Position numbers and translations under genes: made by a program
The notes under the pieces: generated by a model
What the model was told of the DNA's origin: nothing
The model's database searches: none
The model's input: the letters and a program-made list of their open reading frames with translations, nothing else
In this document: piece after piece, positions 17,014-26,148 of the stretch
Position numbering within the stretch: the stretch's first letter is position 1
How the letters are laid out: the number at the start of each line of letters is the position of its first letter
Origin: Pirellulales bacterium
GTDB taxonomy: Bacteria > Planctomycetota > Planctomycetia > Pirellulales > JAEUIK01
Length of the DNA: 64,000 nt
Direction: 5' to 3'
Assembly: GCA_019745975.1 (NCBI GenBank)
Contig: JAIESQ010000035.1
Location: 62,001 to 126,000, forward strand

Positions 17014-18081
17014 ATGGGCTGGTTTCGTCGCAGTTCCGACGCGGTCGCTTCGGTTCCGGCGCTTTCAAGCGCCCAGGCGGCACAGTTGGGCGAGGAAATC
17101 GCGAGGCTGGCGCAAGCCGGCTTGCCGCTGCCCGCCGGTTTGCGAGCCTTGGCCGACGAAGCGCCTAGCGCGCGCCTGCGCCGGACGCTGCAAGTACTGG
17201 CCCATCGGCTCGAACTGGGCGAACCGCTGCAACAGGCACTTTCGAAAGCGGGCCATCAATTGCCGGCATACTTTCGCACGTTGTTGGTGTCGCCGGCCGC
17301 GTGCCAGCGTTTGCCTAGACTGCTGAGCGCCCAACTGGAAGAAGAGCGCCGAGCGCACCAACTGTTGAGCGAAGCCCGCGCCGCGGCCGTCTATCCATCG
17401 TTGATCGCCGGGCTGTTCTTCCTCGTCTTCTGCGGCTTGATCGGTCTACTGGCGCGGCCCATCACGGCGATCACGCACGAATTCGAACTCGATTTGCCCA
17501 GTTCGACCGAGCTCTTAGATGCCCTGGCGGAGCATGGCGCCACGATGTTGCTGGCGATCGTCGTCGGCGCCGCTGCATCGTGGCTGGCGATGCGCTTGGT
17601 GCTGCCACGGCGGCGTCGACATGCGGTCCTAAAGTTGTTTCCGCTGTATGGTCCGTTGTGGCGCTACTTGAACCTGGCGCGCTGGACGCGCACCGTGGCG
17701 CAGCTTGTCGATGCCGAAGTGGCCCTGCCCGAGGCGGTCCGTCTGGCCGGCGATGCGACAGGCGACGCGGACCTGGCCGGCGCTTCGCGCGACGCAGCGC
17801 GACAGCTCGAGCACGGCGCGCCGCTGGCAATCGCCTTGGGGAGCCTGACGGCGTTTCCGTCCTGGCTTGGTCCCACGCTCGCTTGGGGAGCCAATCATCG
17901 GCAGTTGCCCGCCGCGCTGTTGGCGGCAGGCGACGCCTTGGCGGCCCGGACCCGGCGGCAAATCAGCTTGATCACGGTCGCGCTGCCGGCGCTGGCCTTC
18001 GTCGTCGTAATCTGGGGAGGCGCGTTCCTCGTAACCGCGGCGTTTCTCCCCTTGATCAAACTGATTGAGACGCTGACCTAA
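17014..18081 (+). CDS. type II secretion F-like inner-membrane protein 2
   Basis: The 355-residue product has the same layout as its upstream neighbour. One F repeat (EIARLAQAGLPLPAGLRALADE, about residues 24-45) is followed by a membrane segment (SLIAGLFFLVFCGLIGLLA). The second repeat (TVAQLVDAEVALPEAVRLAGDA) is followed by LPALAFVVVIWGGAFLVTAAFLPL. The ATG at 17014 follows a GGAGCGGG site; an in-frame GTG at 16993 is an alternative. The sequence is clearly diverged from the first F-like protein, so it may form a heteromeric platform. Confidence 0.82.
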   Translation: MGWFRRSSDAVASVPALSSAQAAQLGEEIARLAQAGLPLPAGLRALADEAPSARLRRTLQVLAHRLELGEPLQQALSKAGHQLPAYFRTLLVSPAACQRLPRLLSAQLEEERRAHQLLSEARAAAVYPSLIAGLFFLVFCGLIGLLARPITAITHEFELDLPSSTELLDALAEHGATMLLAIVVGAAASWLAMRLVLPRRRRHAVLKLFPLYGPLWRYLNLARWTRTVAQLVDAEVALPEAVRLAGDATGDADLAGASRDAARQLEHGAPLAIALGSLTAFPSWLGPTLAWGANHRQLPAALLAAGDALAARTRRQISLITVALPALAFVVVIWGGAFLVTAAFLPLIKLIETLT

Positions 18082-18140
18082 GCCAACGGCAAGCGACAGA
18101 CCCACGATAATTGACGGACGGTAAGATTCGAGCGAAGACG

Positions 18141-19394
18141 ATGATCAATCCGTTCACGATCTCCGTACTCGCCACCTTGGCGGTCGGCCTGCTGCTGTTC
18201 CTGGTGGCGCTCTTCTGGCAGCCGCGTCGCAGCGCCACCGTCGGGCCGCTCGATGCGCTTAGCGCCAGCGGCGCCGCGGGCTGCCTGGTGGCGATCGTTG
18301 TCGCCAGCATGTTGGTGCTGTCGCTAGGGGCCGGGCTCTTCGTGTGGGGGGCAACGATCGTCGTGGCGCTGATCATCTTCTTTCGACGACTGTGGATTCG
18401 CCGCGAGGCCTATCTCGGTTTGCTGGCTTCCGCGATCGAGCGCGGCGTGCCACTGGAGCCAATGCTGGCCTCGGTGAGTCAAGGTCGCGCCGCGCGCTTC
18501 GGCACCAAATCGCAACGACTGGCGGCGCTGTTGCAATCGGGCGTCTCGCTTCCCGATGCCCTGTTGCGCGTGCCGGGACTCGTGCCCTCGGGCGCCGTGC
18601 TAGCCGCGCGATGCGGACAGGCCGCAGGGGATTTGCCGGCGGCGTTGCGCGATGCGGCCGACGAGCGCAGCCGCCGCGCCGAACTGTGGGGGCCTTTCGC
18701 AGGGCGACTCACCGTGCTCGGCTGGACGGTGTTTGTCGGCATGGTCATCACTTCGTTGTGGTCGCGGTTCATCTTTCCCAAACTACAGGTGATCCTGGAG
18801 GACTTCGAGATTGGCCTTGATTGGCAATCGGGGCCCTTTGGTGTGGTTCAGAGGGTTGCCGATGTGTCGTCGCTGTTCTTGCCGATCATGCCGTGGATCG
18901 TGTTGGCTATGCTGTATGGCCTGGCTGTGTACATCGGCATCTTTCCGAACGTGATTCCGCTGGGTCCACTGCGACGCGGCTGGGAGACCGGTCCGCTGCT
19001 GCGCAACCTAGCGCTATTTGCCGACGCCGGGAAGCCGTTTGGCTCGGCGCTCGATTTGCTTGCCAACGAACATCCGAGCCTGTGGATGCGGCGGCGGCTG
19101 GCCAAGGCGGCGCGACTGGCCGACGCGGGCGAGCCGCTCAGTGTCGCATTACGGAGCGCCCGATTGCTCAATCGCACGAACGCGGCGCTTGTGCGGGCGG
19201 CCGAGCAGGCGGGTAACCTCGGCTGGGGCCTGCGGACGGTTGCCGTGGGGAGCGAGCGGCGTTTGGCCTATCGTTGGAACGCCATTGCCCAGGTCGGCCT
19301 GCCAATCGCCACGATACTCGTCGGAGCATACGTCTTCATGATCGCCCTGGCACAGTTCATTCCCTTGGTGGCGATCATCGAGCACAACCTATGA
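18141..19394 (+). CDS. type II secretion F-like inner-membrane protein 3
   Basis: The 417-residue product begins MINPF. Two N-terminal membrane segments (ISVLATLAVGLLLFLVALFW, CLVAIVVASMLVLSLGAGLFVW plus the following TIVVALIIFF) precede two F-like repeats (LLASAIERGVPLEPMLAS and NLALFADAGKPFGSALDLLANE). The extra N-terminal membrane hairpin distinguishes it from the two upstream F-like proteins. An earlier TTG at 18111 is possible but has no better ribosome site. Its stop overlaps the next pilin-like gene as ATGA. Confidence 0.8.
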   Translation: MINPFTISVLATLAVGLLLFLVALFWQPRRSATVGPLDALSASGAAGCLVAIVVASMLVLSLGAGLFVWGATIVVALIIFFRRLWIRREAYLGLLASAIERGVPLEPMLASVSQGRAARFGTKSQRLAALLQSGVSLPDALLRVPGLVPSGAVLAARCGQAAGDLPAALRDAADERSRRAELWGPFAGRLTVLGWTVFVGMVITSLWSRFIFPKLQVILEDFEIGLDWQSGPFGVVQRVADVSSLFLPIMPWIVLAMLYGLAVYIGIFPNVIPLGPLRRGWETGPLLRNLALFADAGKPFGSALDLLANEHPSLWMRRRLAKAARLADAGEPLSVALRSARLLNRTNAALVRAAEQAGNLGWGLRTVAVGSERRLAYRWNAIAQVGLPIATILVGAYVFMIALAQFIPLVAIIEHNL

Positions 19395-19879
19395 TCAGCG
19401 GAATGTTGCCAGAACGAGATTCGAACTTGGATGGCGGCACGCTGCGCTCACGCCGCGGCTATTTGATTCTTGAGGTGGCCACCGCCACGCTCTTGCTGGC
19501 GACGATGATGTTCGTCGTGGCTGGGGCTGTGCGTTTGCGGCTTGTCACCCAGCGTCACGCCCAGCAGCGGCAGTTGGCGCTTGAAGCCGCGAACAACGTG
19601 CTTGAGCGCATGACGGCGAAGGGCTCATCGCCCGCGAGCACCGACGCGGTCGGGGCGATCGACGCAGCGGAACCCGGCACTGTAGTGCAACTGTCGGACT
19701 CGGTCCGCGCCGCGCTCCCCGACGCGCAGCTTCGAGTGGCAGTTGAGGACGCGGAGTTCGGCTTGAATCGTGTATCAGTGGAGATTGAATGGCAGTTGCC
19801 CTCGGGCCAGCGGAGCCGAGCGGTTCGGCTCGTCGGCTGGCGTCCCGCACAGACGATCGCCGTGGAAAGTGCGCCATGA
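19391..19879 (+). CDS. pseudopilin-like protein (GspI-like)
   Basis: A 162-residue protein. Its N-terminus has the prepilin pattern: a short basic leader (SRRGYLILEVATATLLLATMMFVVAGA) with the Glu at the +5-like position after a Gly, then a long hydrophobic helix. The rest is soluble and mostly beta-like. It overlaps both neighbours by four bases, so it is translated in the operon. By position and length it is the minor pseudopilin of the I type, which is inference. Confidence 0.75.
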   Translation: MISGMLPERDSNLDGGTLRSRRGYLILEVATATLLLATMMFVVAGAVRLRLVTQRHAQQRQLALEAANNVLERMTAKGSSPASTDAVGAIDAAEPGTVVQLSDSVRAALPDAQLRVAVEDAEFGLNRVSVEIEWQLPSGQRSRAVRLVGWRPAQTIAVESAP

Positions 19880-20550
19880 CGAACGCACATCGCAACGACG
19901 ATGGCCAGTTACGCCGACGCTTCGTCCGGCGCGGCATTACCCTGATCGAAGTGGTTGCCGTGGCTGCCATGAGCTCGCTCCTTACCGGGCTGGCCGTAAC
20001 GGCGTTGATCCTGGCGATCAAGAATAGCGACGCGGCGCACGGCGACTTGGCCACACGGATCGAAATTGCCCGGCTCACCCGGCAATTTCGCCGCGATGTG
20101 CACGCCGCGCGTCGGGCGACACTGGCAGGTGCTCCTGACCTGGTGACGTTTAACAACGGCGAAGCGGTGGTTCGCTATCGCCAAGCCGGCGATCGGCTCG
20201 AGCGCGAGGAGTTCGCCAGCGATAGGGATTGCGCGGGTGACGCGCCACCGACGAAGCGTGATTCGTATCGCTTGCCGTCAGGCTTTGCTGCCACGATCGA
20301 TTCGGCAGTTTCTGGCAACGACTCGTTCGTGCGGCTGCAGATATCTCCGACGAGGAACACGGAGCCGAACCTGGCCACATCGCGGGTAAGTCACGTGGGC
20401 CGATCGCACAATGTCGAAGCCTGGTTGGGGCGAGACCATCGTGGAATCGGCACCTCGATCGAGCCAGTACCCGGCGCAAGCGCGCAGGCGGGTTCACGGG
20501 CCAGCGAAACGACAGCCTTAAGCGCCACGCGAAGGCAGGAGGCGCCATGA
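19876..20550 (+). CDS. pseudopilin-like protein (GspJ-like)
   Basis: A 224-residue protein with a prepilin-type N-terminus ([20 protein letters not shown], cleavage expected after Gly). The helix is followed by soluble sequence with [20 protein letters not shown], characteristic of J-type minor pseudopilins. The C-terminal 50 residues are Ser/Ala-rich and possibly disordered. Coupled by ATGA overlaps to genes on either side. Confidence 0.75.
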   Translation: MTNAHRNDDGQLRRRFVRRGITLIEVVAVAAMSSLLTGLAVTALILAIKNSDAAHGDLATRIEIARLTRQFRRDVHAARRATLAGAPDLVTFNNGEAVVRYRQAGDRLEREEFASDRDCAGDAPPTKRDSYRLPSGFAATIDSAVSGNDSFVRLQISPTRNTEPNLATSRVSHVGRSHNVEAWLGRDHRGIGTSIEPVPGASAQAGSRASETTALSATRRQEAP

Positions 20551-20966
20551 GCAAGCGGAGATCGCACCCGTCGCGTGGCGGCGTGGCCACGCTATTCTTG
20601 ATCATCTGCCTGGCGGTGCTCGGAGTGGTCTGCGCGGCGATGTGTCGGGCAATCGCGCTCGAAGAACGCCTCGCCCGACACGAGCGTCAGCGGACACAAG
20701 CCTGGTGGCTTGCCGAAGCCGGCGTGGAGCGGGCGCTCGCGCGGCTGGCCGCAGACCCCGGCTATGCGGGCGAGCAGTGGTCGCTCGATGCCGCGCAGGT
20801 GGCCGGACAAGAGCGTGCCATAGTAACAATCGACGTGCGTCGCGCCGCAGCCGAACGCAACGAGCGTCAGATCGTTGTTGTCGCCGAGTTTCCACTTGGT
20901 GCTGCTGCCATTCGTCAAACCCGGTCCATAACCTGGAACATCGATTCACAGGGAACGAACCCATGA
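20547..20966 (+). CDS. short GspK/PilX-like membrane-anchored protein
   Basis: The 139-residue product has a basic start and one N-terminal hydrophobic helix ([21 protein letters not shown]). Next comes the segment [27 protein letters not shown], the AEAG-type signature of PilX/GspK-like proteins. It is much shorter than a full GspK and lacks that protein's large SAM-like domain. It follows in overlap with the J-like gene and precedes the DUF1559 gene in overlap, so it belongs to the same pseudopilus complex. Confidence 0.75.
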   Translation: MSKRRSHPSRGGVATLFLIICLAVLGVVCAAMCRAIALEERLARHERQRTQAWWLAEAGVERALARLAADPGYAGEQWSLDAAQVAGQERAIVTIDVRRAAAERNERQIVVVAEFPLGAAAIRQTRSITWNIDSQGTNP

Positions 20967-22126
20967 CTCAATATCCAAACTCACACAAAGTTTCGGCACG
21001 CTTAGGTGCTCGCGCGCACGTAGGTTTTACGCTCGTCGAGCTGTTGGTAGTGATCGCGATCATCGGCGTGCTGATCGCCTTGTTGTTGCCGGCCGTCAAC
21101 GCCGCGCGCGAGGCGGGCCGCCGCACCACCTGCCGGAACAATCTGATGCAAATCTCGATCGCCCTGCAGCACTACGATTCGAGCTTCGAAACACTACCGC
21201 CGGGAACGATCAACCCGACGGGGCCGATCGTCAACGAACCGAAAGGCGATCATATAAGCTGGATCGCCCAAATCCTACCGCAGTTGGGGCAACAAGCCGT
21301 CGCCAGGCATCTCGACCTGCGCGCCGGAGCATACGACCCGCGTAATCTACCAGCGGCCAAAGTCGTGATCGCGACATTGTATTGCCCCTCGGAGTTGTTG
21401 TCCTGGTCAGACGATGGACGGGCACTCTCGTCGTACGCCGCTTGCCACCACGATGTCGAGGCGCCGATCGATGCGACGAACAACGGCGTGATGTTTCTCA
21501 ACAGCAGCGTGCGCGAGCGCGACTTGACCGACGGCGCGTCGTATACGCTCTTCGTCGGCGAAAAGCGCAATGAGCCCAACGACCTGGGTTGGCTCTCCGG
21601 TACGCGGGCCACGCTGCGCAACACCGGTACGATGATCAACGCGACCCCCGCCGAAGGGCCCGCCGCCAACGGCGTGCAGCTAATTCTGCCTCCTCCGCCG
21701 CCGCTGCCTGAAGGGGCGCTTGACAACGCCGACGCCGGCGCTCGCGACGACGCGGCCGAACAACCGACTAGTGATGAATCCGAGAACGCTACAGACAATG
21801 AATTAACGACCGACGACGCGGCAACCACCGCACAGACCGTAGGCGCTGCCAAGGACGAAGAAAGTGACACAAGCAGCAGCGACGATGATTCGGCGCCGCT
21901 GCGAACGCCCGAGCAAATGGCCGCCGCCGCGGCGATTCAAGCGCAGCTCAAGAACCCGCTCTACGTTGGCGGTTTCGGCAGTCCGCACAGCAGCGGCGCC
22001 AACTTCATCTTTGGCGACGGCTCCGTTCGCTTTCTTGGCGATTCGATCGATCGGCGGGCCTTTGAGCAGCTCGGCAATCGGGCCGATGGCAAGCTGCCGC
22101 TGCCGGGCATGCAAAGCGAGCATTAG
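20963..22126 (+). CDS. DUF1559 prepilin-like protein with acidic insert
   Basis: A 387-residue protein of the planctomycete DUF1559 family. The N-terminal prepilin signal [20 protein letters not shown] is followed by [20 protein letters not shown], and the family's C-terminal [19 protein letters not shown] signature is present. Between about residues 235 and 330 lies a low-complexity segment: Pro-rich (PPPPPLPEG), then Asp/Glu/Ser/Thr-rich. Compact family members do not usually have it. It is the last gene of the secretion operon and probably its major pseudopilin or a substrate. Its stop codon lies in the terminal inverted repeat of a palindromic element. Confidence 0.92.
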   Translation: MTQYPNSHKVSARLGARAHVGFTLVELLVVIAIIGVLIALLLPAVNAAREAGRRTTCRNNLMQISIALQHYDSSFETLPPGTINPTGPIVNEPKGDHISWIAQILPQLGQQAVARHLDLRAGAYDPRNLPAAKVVIATLYCPSELLSWSDDGRALSSYAACHHDVEAPIDATNNGVMFLNSSVRERDLTDGASYTLFVGEKRNEPNDLGWLSGTRATLRNTGTMINATPAEGPAANGVQLILPPPPPLPEGALDNADAGARDDAAEQPTSDESENATDNELTTDDAATTAQTVGAAKDEESDTSSSDDDSAPLRTPEQMAAAAAIQAQLKNPLYVGGFGSPHSSGANFIFGDGSVRFLGDSIDRRAFEQLGNRADGKLPLPGMQSEH

Positions 22127-22257
22127 AAGCTGTTTCAAAACCCAAGCTGGGTGCCACTGCTGGCTTGCCCAGCAGTGAAGGACACGACACGGCACTGCTA
22201 GACGAGCTAGCAGTGGCACCCGACGTCGGATCAATGTCGGTTTTGAAACTGCTTCTA
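22124..22257. repeat. 134-bp palindromic element with terminal inverted repeats
   Basis: A MITE-like element. Its ends are 19-bp inverted repeats (22124-22142 and 22239-22257, one mismatch) beginning TAGAAGC. Inside are two 9-bp hairpins, CACTGCTGG/CCAGCAGTG (22155-22177) and CACTGCTAG/CTAGCAGTG (22193-22215), each with a 5-base loop and bracketed by GGGTGCC/GGCACCC. The ends provide TAG stop codons for both flanking convergent genes. A full-length relative lies inside miaA (55869-55999), and single-hairpin copies lie in the E1 (32481) and E2 (33904) genes. Confidence 0.9.
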
Positions 22258-24189
22258 GTGATCGCCGGCTGGCGCAGTCGCGGGCTCGGCAAGCTGATCG
22301 ACGAATGCCGCCGGGCCCGAGCCGCCGCGCATGCGGTTCGGCCGCGACCACTCGATGTGCGCGATGAAGACAGTCCCTTTGGCGCCGCGCTTCCGGGCGT
22401 CGTCGCTCCACACTCCTTCGCCGACGGTCACCCAGCTTTCGGCCGGCGTCGCGGCATTGGCGCCGAAATTGCCGAACTCGCCGCCGCGCTCGGGGATGAT
22501 GATCTTCTCGCTCGCGCGGATCACGCGGAGCGTCGCCGTATCGACGCGCCCCATGAACAACGGCGCCCGGTGCCGGATGATGTGGTCGTTGTTGGCGCCG
22601 CGCCGCGTGTAGACGAGGAATAACCCGTCGCTGTGTGCCAGCCAGTGCTGCTGTGTGTTGTAGCTCCCGAGTTCGCTGCTGTCGTCGAAGAGCCACGGTG
22701 CGAACGGCTCATAGTTCAGGCCATCGTCGCTGGTGGTCACGTAGCCGCGCAGGTCGTTGCGCAAGGTGAGGTAATAGCGGCCGCGCCAGCGCGCCAGTGA
22801 AGGTTCGCAAAGCCCGCGCACTTCGGATAGTTCGAGCGTGCGGCCTTGCTCGATCATGCTCAAGCGCCGGCCGTCGAAAGAGCAGCGCAGCACCGTGACC
22901 GAATAGGCCTCGCCCGACGGGCCCTTGTGGTAGATCGGCAACAGGATGTGGCCGGCGGCATCCTCCACCAACCACTGCGCGCAGCCGGGCGTGGCCAGAT
23001 GGAACTTCTCCGGCACGTCGGGCAGTTCGAGTATTTGCCAGTCGGACCAAACGCCTTCCTTCCCGGGCGAGTAGACCGCGTACGCGATCTGGTGCGAGTA
23101 GCGCGCCCCGGTGAGTTGCTTACCCGCGTCGTCGTAGAGAATCTTGGCGCCAAACGCGATCACTTTGTTGAAGCGTTCGAAATACCCCGGCGTGACATCG
23201 CACACGGCGATCGTTTCGCCCGCTTCGTTCTTGCGCCAAGCGAGCGAGGGAACAGGTGTTGGTGGCGACCAGCTCGCGTTCGTTCGCATCATCGTCGCCA
23301 GGCCGTCGTAGTGATCCGACGCCATCAGGTGCTTTTGCAGCGTCAGCAGTTGCACGCCCGCTCGCGGGCTTTCGGGATCAGGAAACACCGCTGCCCGCGG
23401 GTGGTACCAGAGGAACTTACCGTCGTCGTGCGAGAGGACTTCTTCCAAACGAACCTGGAAGTCAACAGGTTCACCGCGGGCGCTATCGGCGGCGGCGGCT
23501 ACTGGCGGAAACATCAGGGCGGCGATCTGGGCGTGACCGGCCGGATTCGGATGGTAGCCGTCGGTCGTCCAGTCCTCGATATCGCCGCGGAACTTGTCGA
23601 CGCGCTGCATCGACTCGCCCACCCACGCGCGAAAATTGTCGACGAGCACGACATCATGCCGCGCGGCGACACGACGCGTTGCTTCCATGTACCTCCCCAA
23701 CCGCACGTTGCCATGTTCGCCCAGACCGTTGGCGGGCGACTTCTTGGCATAGCACGGCTCGGTCATCACGATCGGCTCGGCGCCGGCCGCGCGAAGGCGC
23801 TTCACAAGTTCGGTCAGATTGCGCTCGAAGTCTTCCGGCGGCAGTCGGCTGGCTTTTTGACCGGCGTCGACCCAGCAGTCGTTCGTGCCGTACATGACGA
23901 CCACGATCCGCGGCTGCAAAGCCAGCACGTCGCGATCGAGCCGCGCCAACGCGCCGGCGGTCGTTTCACCACCGACCCCCCCGTTGACCACGCGCACTTG
24001 GCGGCCAGAGGCGAGCAGTTGCTGCTCTAGCAGGTGTGAGAAGGTCTCGTTGGCGGTGACTCCTTCGCGGGTGCCGCGGGTGATCGAATCGCCGAGCGTG
24101 ACGATGGTGACCGGCTCGGCGGCGAGCGCCGGCTGAAACATCGGCAGCGCGATGGCCACCGACAGCAGCAAGACAACAGCGCGGAACAT
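22255..24189 (-). CDS. secreted SGNH hydrolase with sialidase-like C-terminal domain
   Basis: From the ATG at 24189 the product is 644 residues with a signal peptide (FRAVVLLLSVAIALPMF ending ALAAEP). The N-terminal domain (about 25-230) is an SGNH esterase: GDSITRG with nucleophile Ser, NGGVGGETT, YGTNDC and the catalytic pair in DGYHPN. The C-terminal part (about 260-644) has sialidase/glycosidase-like blades (LCEPSLARWRGRYYLTLRND, TTSDDGLNYEPF). It probably removes acyl groups and binds or cleaves glycans outside the cytoplasm. An upstream in-frame extension to 24309 lacks a signal peptide. The stop lies in the palindromic element. Confidence 0.88.
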   Translation of the reverse strand: MFRAVVLLLSVAIALPMFQPALAAEPVTIVTLGDSITRGTREGVTANETFSHLLEQQLLASGRQVRVVNGGVGGETTAGALARLDRDVLALQPRIVVVMYGTNDCWVDAGQKASRLPPEDFERNLTELVKRLRAAGAEPIVMTEPCYAKKSPANGLGEHGNVRLGRYMEATRRVAARHDVVLVDNFRAWVGESMQRVDKFRGDIEDWTTDGYHPNPAGHAQIAALMFPPVAAAADSARGEPVDFQVRLEEVLSHDDGKFLWYHPRAAVFPDPESPRAGVQLLTLQKHLMASDHYDGLATMMRTNASWSPPTPVPSLAWRKNEAGETIAVCDVTPGYFERFNKVIAFGAKILYDDAGKQLTGARYSHQIAYAVYSPGKEGVWSDWQILELPDVPEKFHLATPGCAQWLVEDAAGHILLPIYHKGPSGEAYSVTVLRCSFDGRRLSMIEQGRTLELSEVRGLCEPSLARWRGRYYLTLRNDLRGYVTTSDDGLNYEPFAPWLFDDSSELGSYNTQQHWLAHSDGLFLVYTRRGANNDHIIRHRAPLFMGRVDTATLRVIRASEKIIIPERGGEFGNFGANAATPAESWVTVGEGVWSDDARKRGAKGTVFIAHIEWSRPNRMRGGSGPAAFVDQLAEPATAPAGDH

Positions 24190-24290
24190 GCTGGGTAGTC
24201 TAAAGCCTGGGCATCGCGCGACGAGAACCCCAGGACGCGATCGCGCAACTTCGGTCACAGGGGTCCCCCAGAATAAAGTTGTCCGGGAAT

Positions 24291-24417
24291 TTGCGTCCAA
24301 TGCGTCCAAAGGGACTGTTACAAGCAGTTAAGTCGTTTCTCCACATCGAGTTATCTTTGGACGCAAATCTTCGAGCGATTGCGTCCAAGTTGCGTCCAAA
24401 GGGAGTTTTGCGTCCAA
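24291..24417. repeat. cluster of six TGCGTCCAA motifs
   Basis: The 9-base word TGCGTCCAA occurs at 24292-24300, 24301-24309, 24380-24388, 24391-24399 and 24409-24417, with one inverted copy TTGGACGCA at 24357-24365. Most have a preceding T. AAGGGA follows two of the copies. Spacing is irregular. It lies upstream of the secreted SGNH/sialidase gene, so it could be an operator cluster, or a remnant of a repeat-bearing element. Confidence 0.8.
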
Positions 24418-24684
24418 GTACGGAGCTCGCGCCAGGGCTCGGAGGCGCAAAGAATCGAATCCTCAGGTTTCGTAGAGGACGCCGATTGGCGAGCGGCAAA
24501 AAACAACGAATCTCATCCGTGGAATCGGTGATATCCGTGGTTCACGATTCCAGGGGCTTCCACCGGCTTCCGCCCCTGGCTATTAACGAGCGCCCCGGCG
24601 GGGCAAAAGACAAGTTCGCGGTCGACCAGAAACTTCAACAAATGGCTCGCGTCGAAATGCCATGCCGATGCGGCCCCGCGCGCC
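24418..24684. other. intergenic region with two hairpins
   Basis: No gene is supported. It contains an ATCCGTGGAATCGGTGATATCCGTGG direct repeat of ATCCGTGG (near 24515-24540), an 8-bp inverted repeat CCAGGGGC/GCCCCTGG (24550-24557 and 24572-24579), and GCCCC/GGGGC around 24592-24604. The hairpins lie just downstream of the minus-strand DUF1552 gene and may mark its transcript end. Confidence 0.4.
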
Positions 24685-25992
24685 CTACACTTCCGCCAGG
24701 CGCTCGGTCGAGTCGCCGAAGCTCTCCAGGCGCACGCCGCACTTGTCGAGCATCGACAAGTACAGGCTGCACATCTTGCGGTTCGGTTTGTCGAGATAGT
24801 CGAGCACCCGGCCGCCGCGGATTTGACCGCCGGCGCCGCCCAAGAGCACCACGGGCAGTTTCGTGGCGTCGTGGCTCCCGGTGAGCATGCTCGAACAGTA
24901 GAGGATCATCGAATTGTCGAGCGCTGTCCGCTCCCCTTCCTGGATCGCGTCGAGCTTGCGGGCGATATAGCCGAGCTGCTCGAGGAAGAACTGGTTGACC
25001 TTGAGCCAGTCGGCGGTGTCGGAGTGCGACAGCAAATGGTGGATCATGTAGTCGACCCCCAAATGCGGGAACCGCATCGCGCTGTGGTCGTTGTTGAGTT
25101 TGAGCGTGCAGACGCGCGTCGTGTCGGTCTGGAACCCCAGCACCAGGATGTCGCACATCAGCCGCATGTGATCGGCGACGTTCTGCGGAATGCCGTCCGA
25201 TGGGCGGGGGACGTCGGGCTTTTCGAGCGTCGGGCGCCAGCCCTGTAGCTCGCCCTGATTGCCGGCGTGCTCGATGCGGCGTTCGATTTCGCGCACCGAG
25301 TCGAGGTATTCGTCGAGCTTGCGGCGGTCCGACGAACTGATCTGCTGGCGGAAACTCGTGGCGTCTTCGAGCACGGCGTCGAGCACGCTCTTGTCGCCGC
25401 GCTGCACTTCGTCTTTGAACAGCCGGTCGAAGGCCAGCGCCGGATAAAGCTCGAGCGGCGTGGGAGTCGTCGGCGACGACCACGAGATGTGCGAGCTGTA
25501 GAGCATCGAGTAGTTTTTGTGCACCGACGGGTTCGACTTCTCGCAACCGAGCACCAGGCTCGGCACCTTGGTCGAGTGCCCGTAGCGCTGGGCAATCAGT
25601 TGGTCGATGCTGGTGCCCGAGCGGATTTCGCCGCCGGAGGCCAGCGGCGCGCCGCTCAAAAGGTTGCCCGTCTGCGAACTGTGAATATTCCCCTTGAGGG
25701 CTTCTTCGTTGTACAGGCCGCGGATGAACAGCAGTTTCTCGCGGAAGTCGGTCAGCGGGGCGAGCACCTGGCCGAGCTCCATGCTCGAACCTTCCCCCTT
25801 GGCCCACCACTCGCGGCTGTGAAAACCGTTGCCCGAGAAGAGCACGGCCAGTCGCACTGGCGGCTGGCTGCCAGGGTTGGCGGCCGGCACGATTTCATCG
25901 CCCCAGACGCTGAGCGATTCCATCCAAGGAAGCGCCATCGTGACGCCGACGCCGCGCAGAAAAGTCCGCCGGGAAAAGTGCTGCGTTGTCAT
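24685..25992 (-). CDS. DUF1552 secreted protein
   Basis: This 435-residue protein belongs to the DUF1552 family, abundant in planctomycetes and usually encoded beside a DUF1592 protein, as here. A twin-arginine signal is visible (SRRTFLRGVGVTMALPWMESL), indicating folded export. Family signatures include LFSGNGFHSREWW, PLTDFREKLLFIRGLYNE, SGTSIDQLIAQRYG and the conserved LKLNNDHSAMRFPHLGV. The biochemical role is unknown; it is proposed to act with the cytochrome-like partner outside the cytoplasm. Confidence 0.95.
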   Translation of the reverse strand: MTTQHFSRRTFLRGVGVTMALPWMESLSVWGDEIVPAANPGSQPPVRLAVLFSGNGFHSREWWAKGEGSSMELGQVLAPLTDFREKLLFIRGLYNEEALKGNIHSSQTGNLLSGAPLASGGEIRSGTSIDQLIAQRYGHSTKVPSLVLGCEKSNPSVHKNYSMLYSSHISWSSPTTPTPLELYPALAFDRLFKDEVQRGDKSVLDAVLEDATSFRQQISSSDRRKLDEYLDSVREIERRIEHAGNQGELQGWRPTLEKPDVPRPSDGIPQNVADHMRLMCDILVLGFQTDTTRVCTLKLNNDHSAMRFPHLGVDYMIHHLLSHSDTADWLKVNQFFLEQLGYIARKLDAIQEGERTALDNSMILYCSSMLTGSHDATKLPVVLLGGAGGQIRGGRVLDYLDKPNRKMCSLYLSMLDKCGVRLESFGDSTERLAEV

Positions 25993-26068
25993 CGTGGCCT
26001 CGCAGGGGCTCGTGTCAGGTTGCGGGGTCTATCTTACCGTATCGGAACGGGAATTTACCTGGTCTTCT

Positions 26069-26131
26069 GTAGCCGGGGTCACTGACCCCGGAATTCCTTC
26101 ATTCCACTCCGGCCTCGGTGAGGCCGGCTAC
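26069..26131. repeat. REP-like double hairpin
   Basis: Two perfect 8-bp hairpins in tandem: CCGGGGTC-act-GACCCCGG (26073-26091) and CCGGCCTC-ggt-GAGGCCGG (26110-26128). They are enclosed by the outer pair GTAGCCGG/CCGGCTAC. A single hairpin of the same family, with the stem changed to CCGGGCTC/GAGCCCGG, lies in frame in the E2 gene at 33868-33890. Situated between the DUF1552 and DUF1592 genes. Confidence 0.85.
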
Positions 26132-26148
26132 AATAAACCAGCAGGGTG

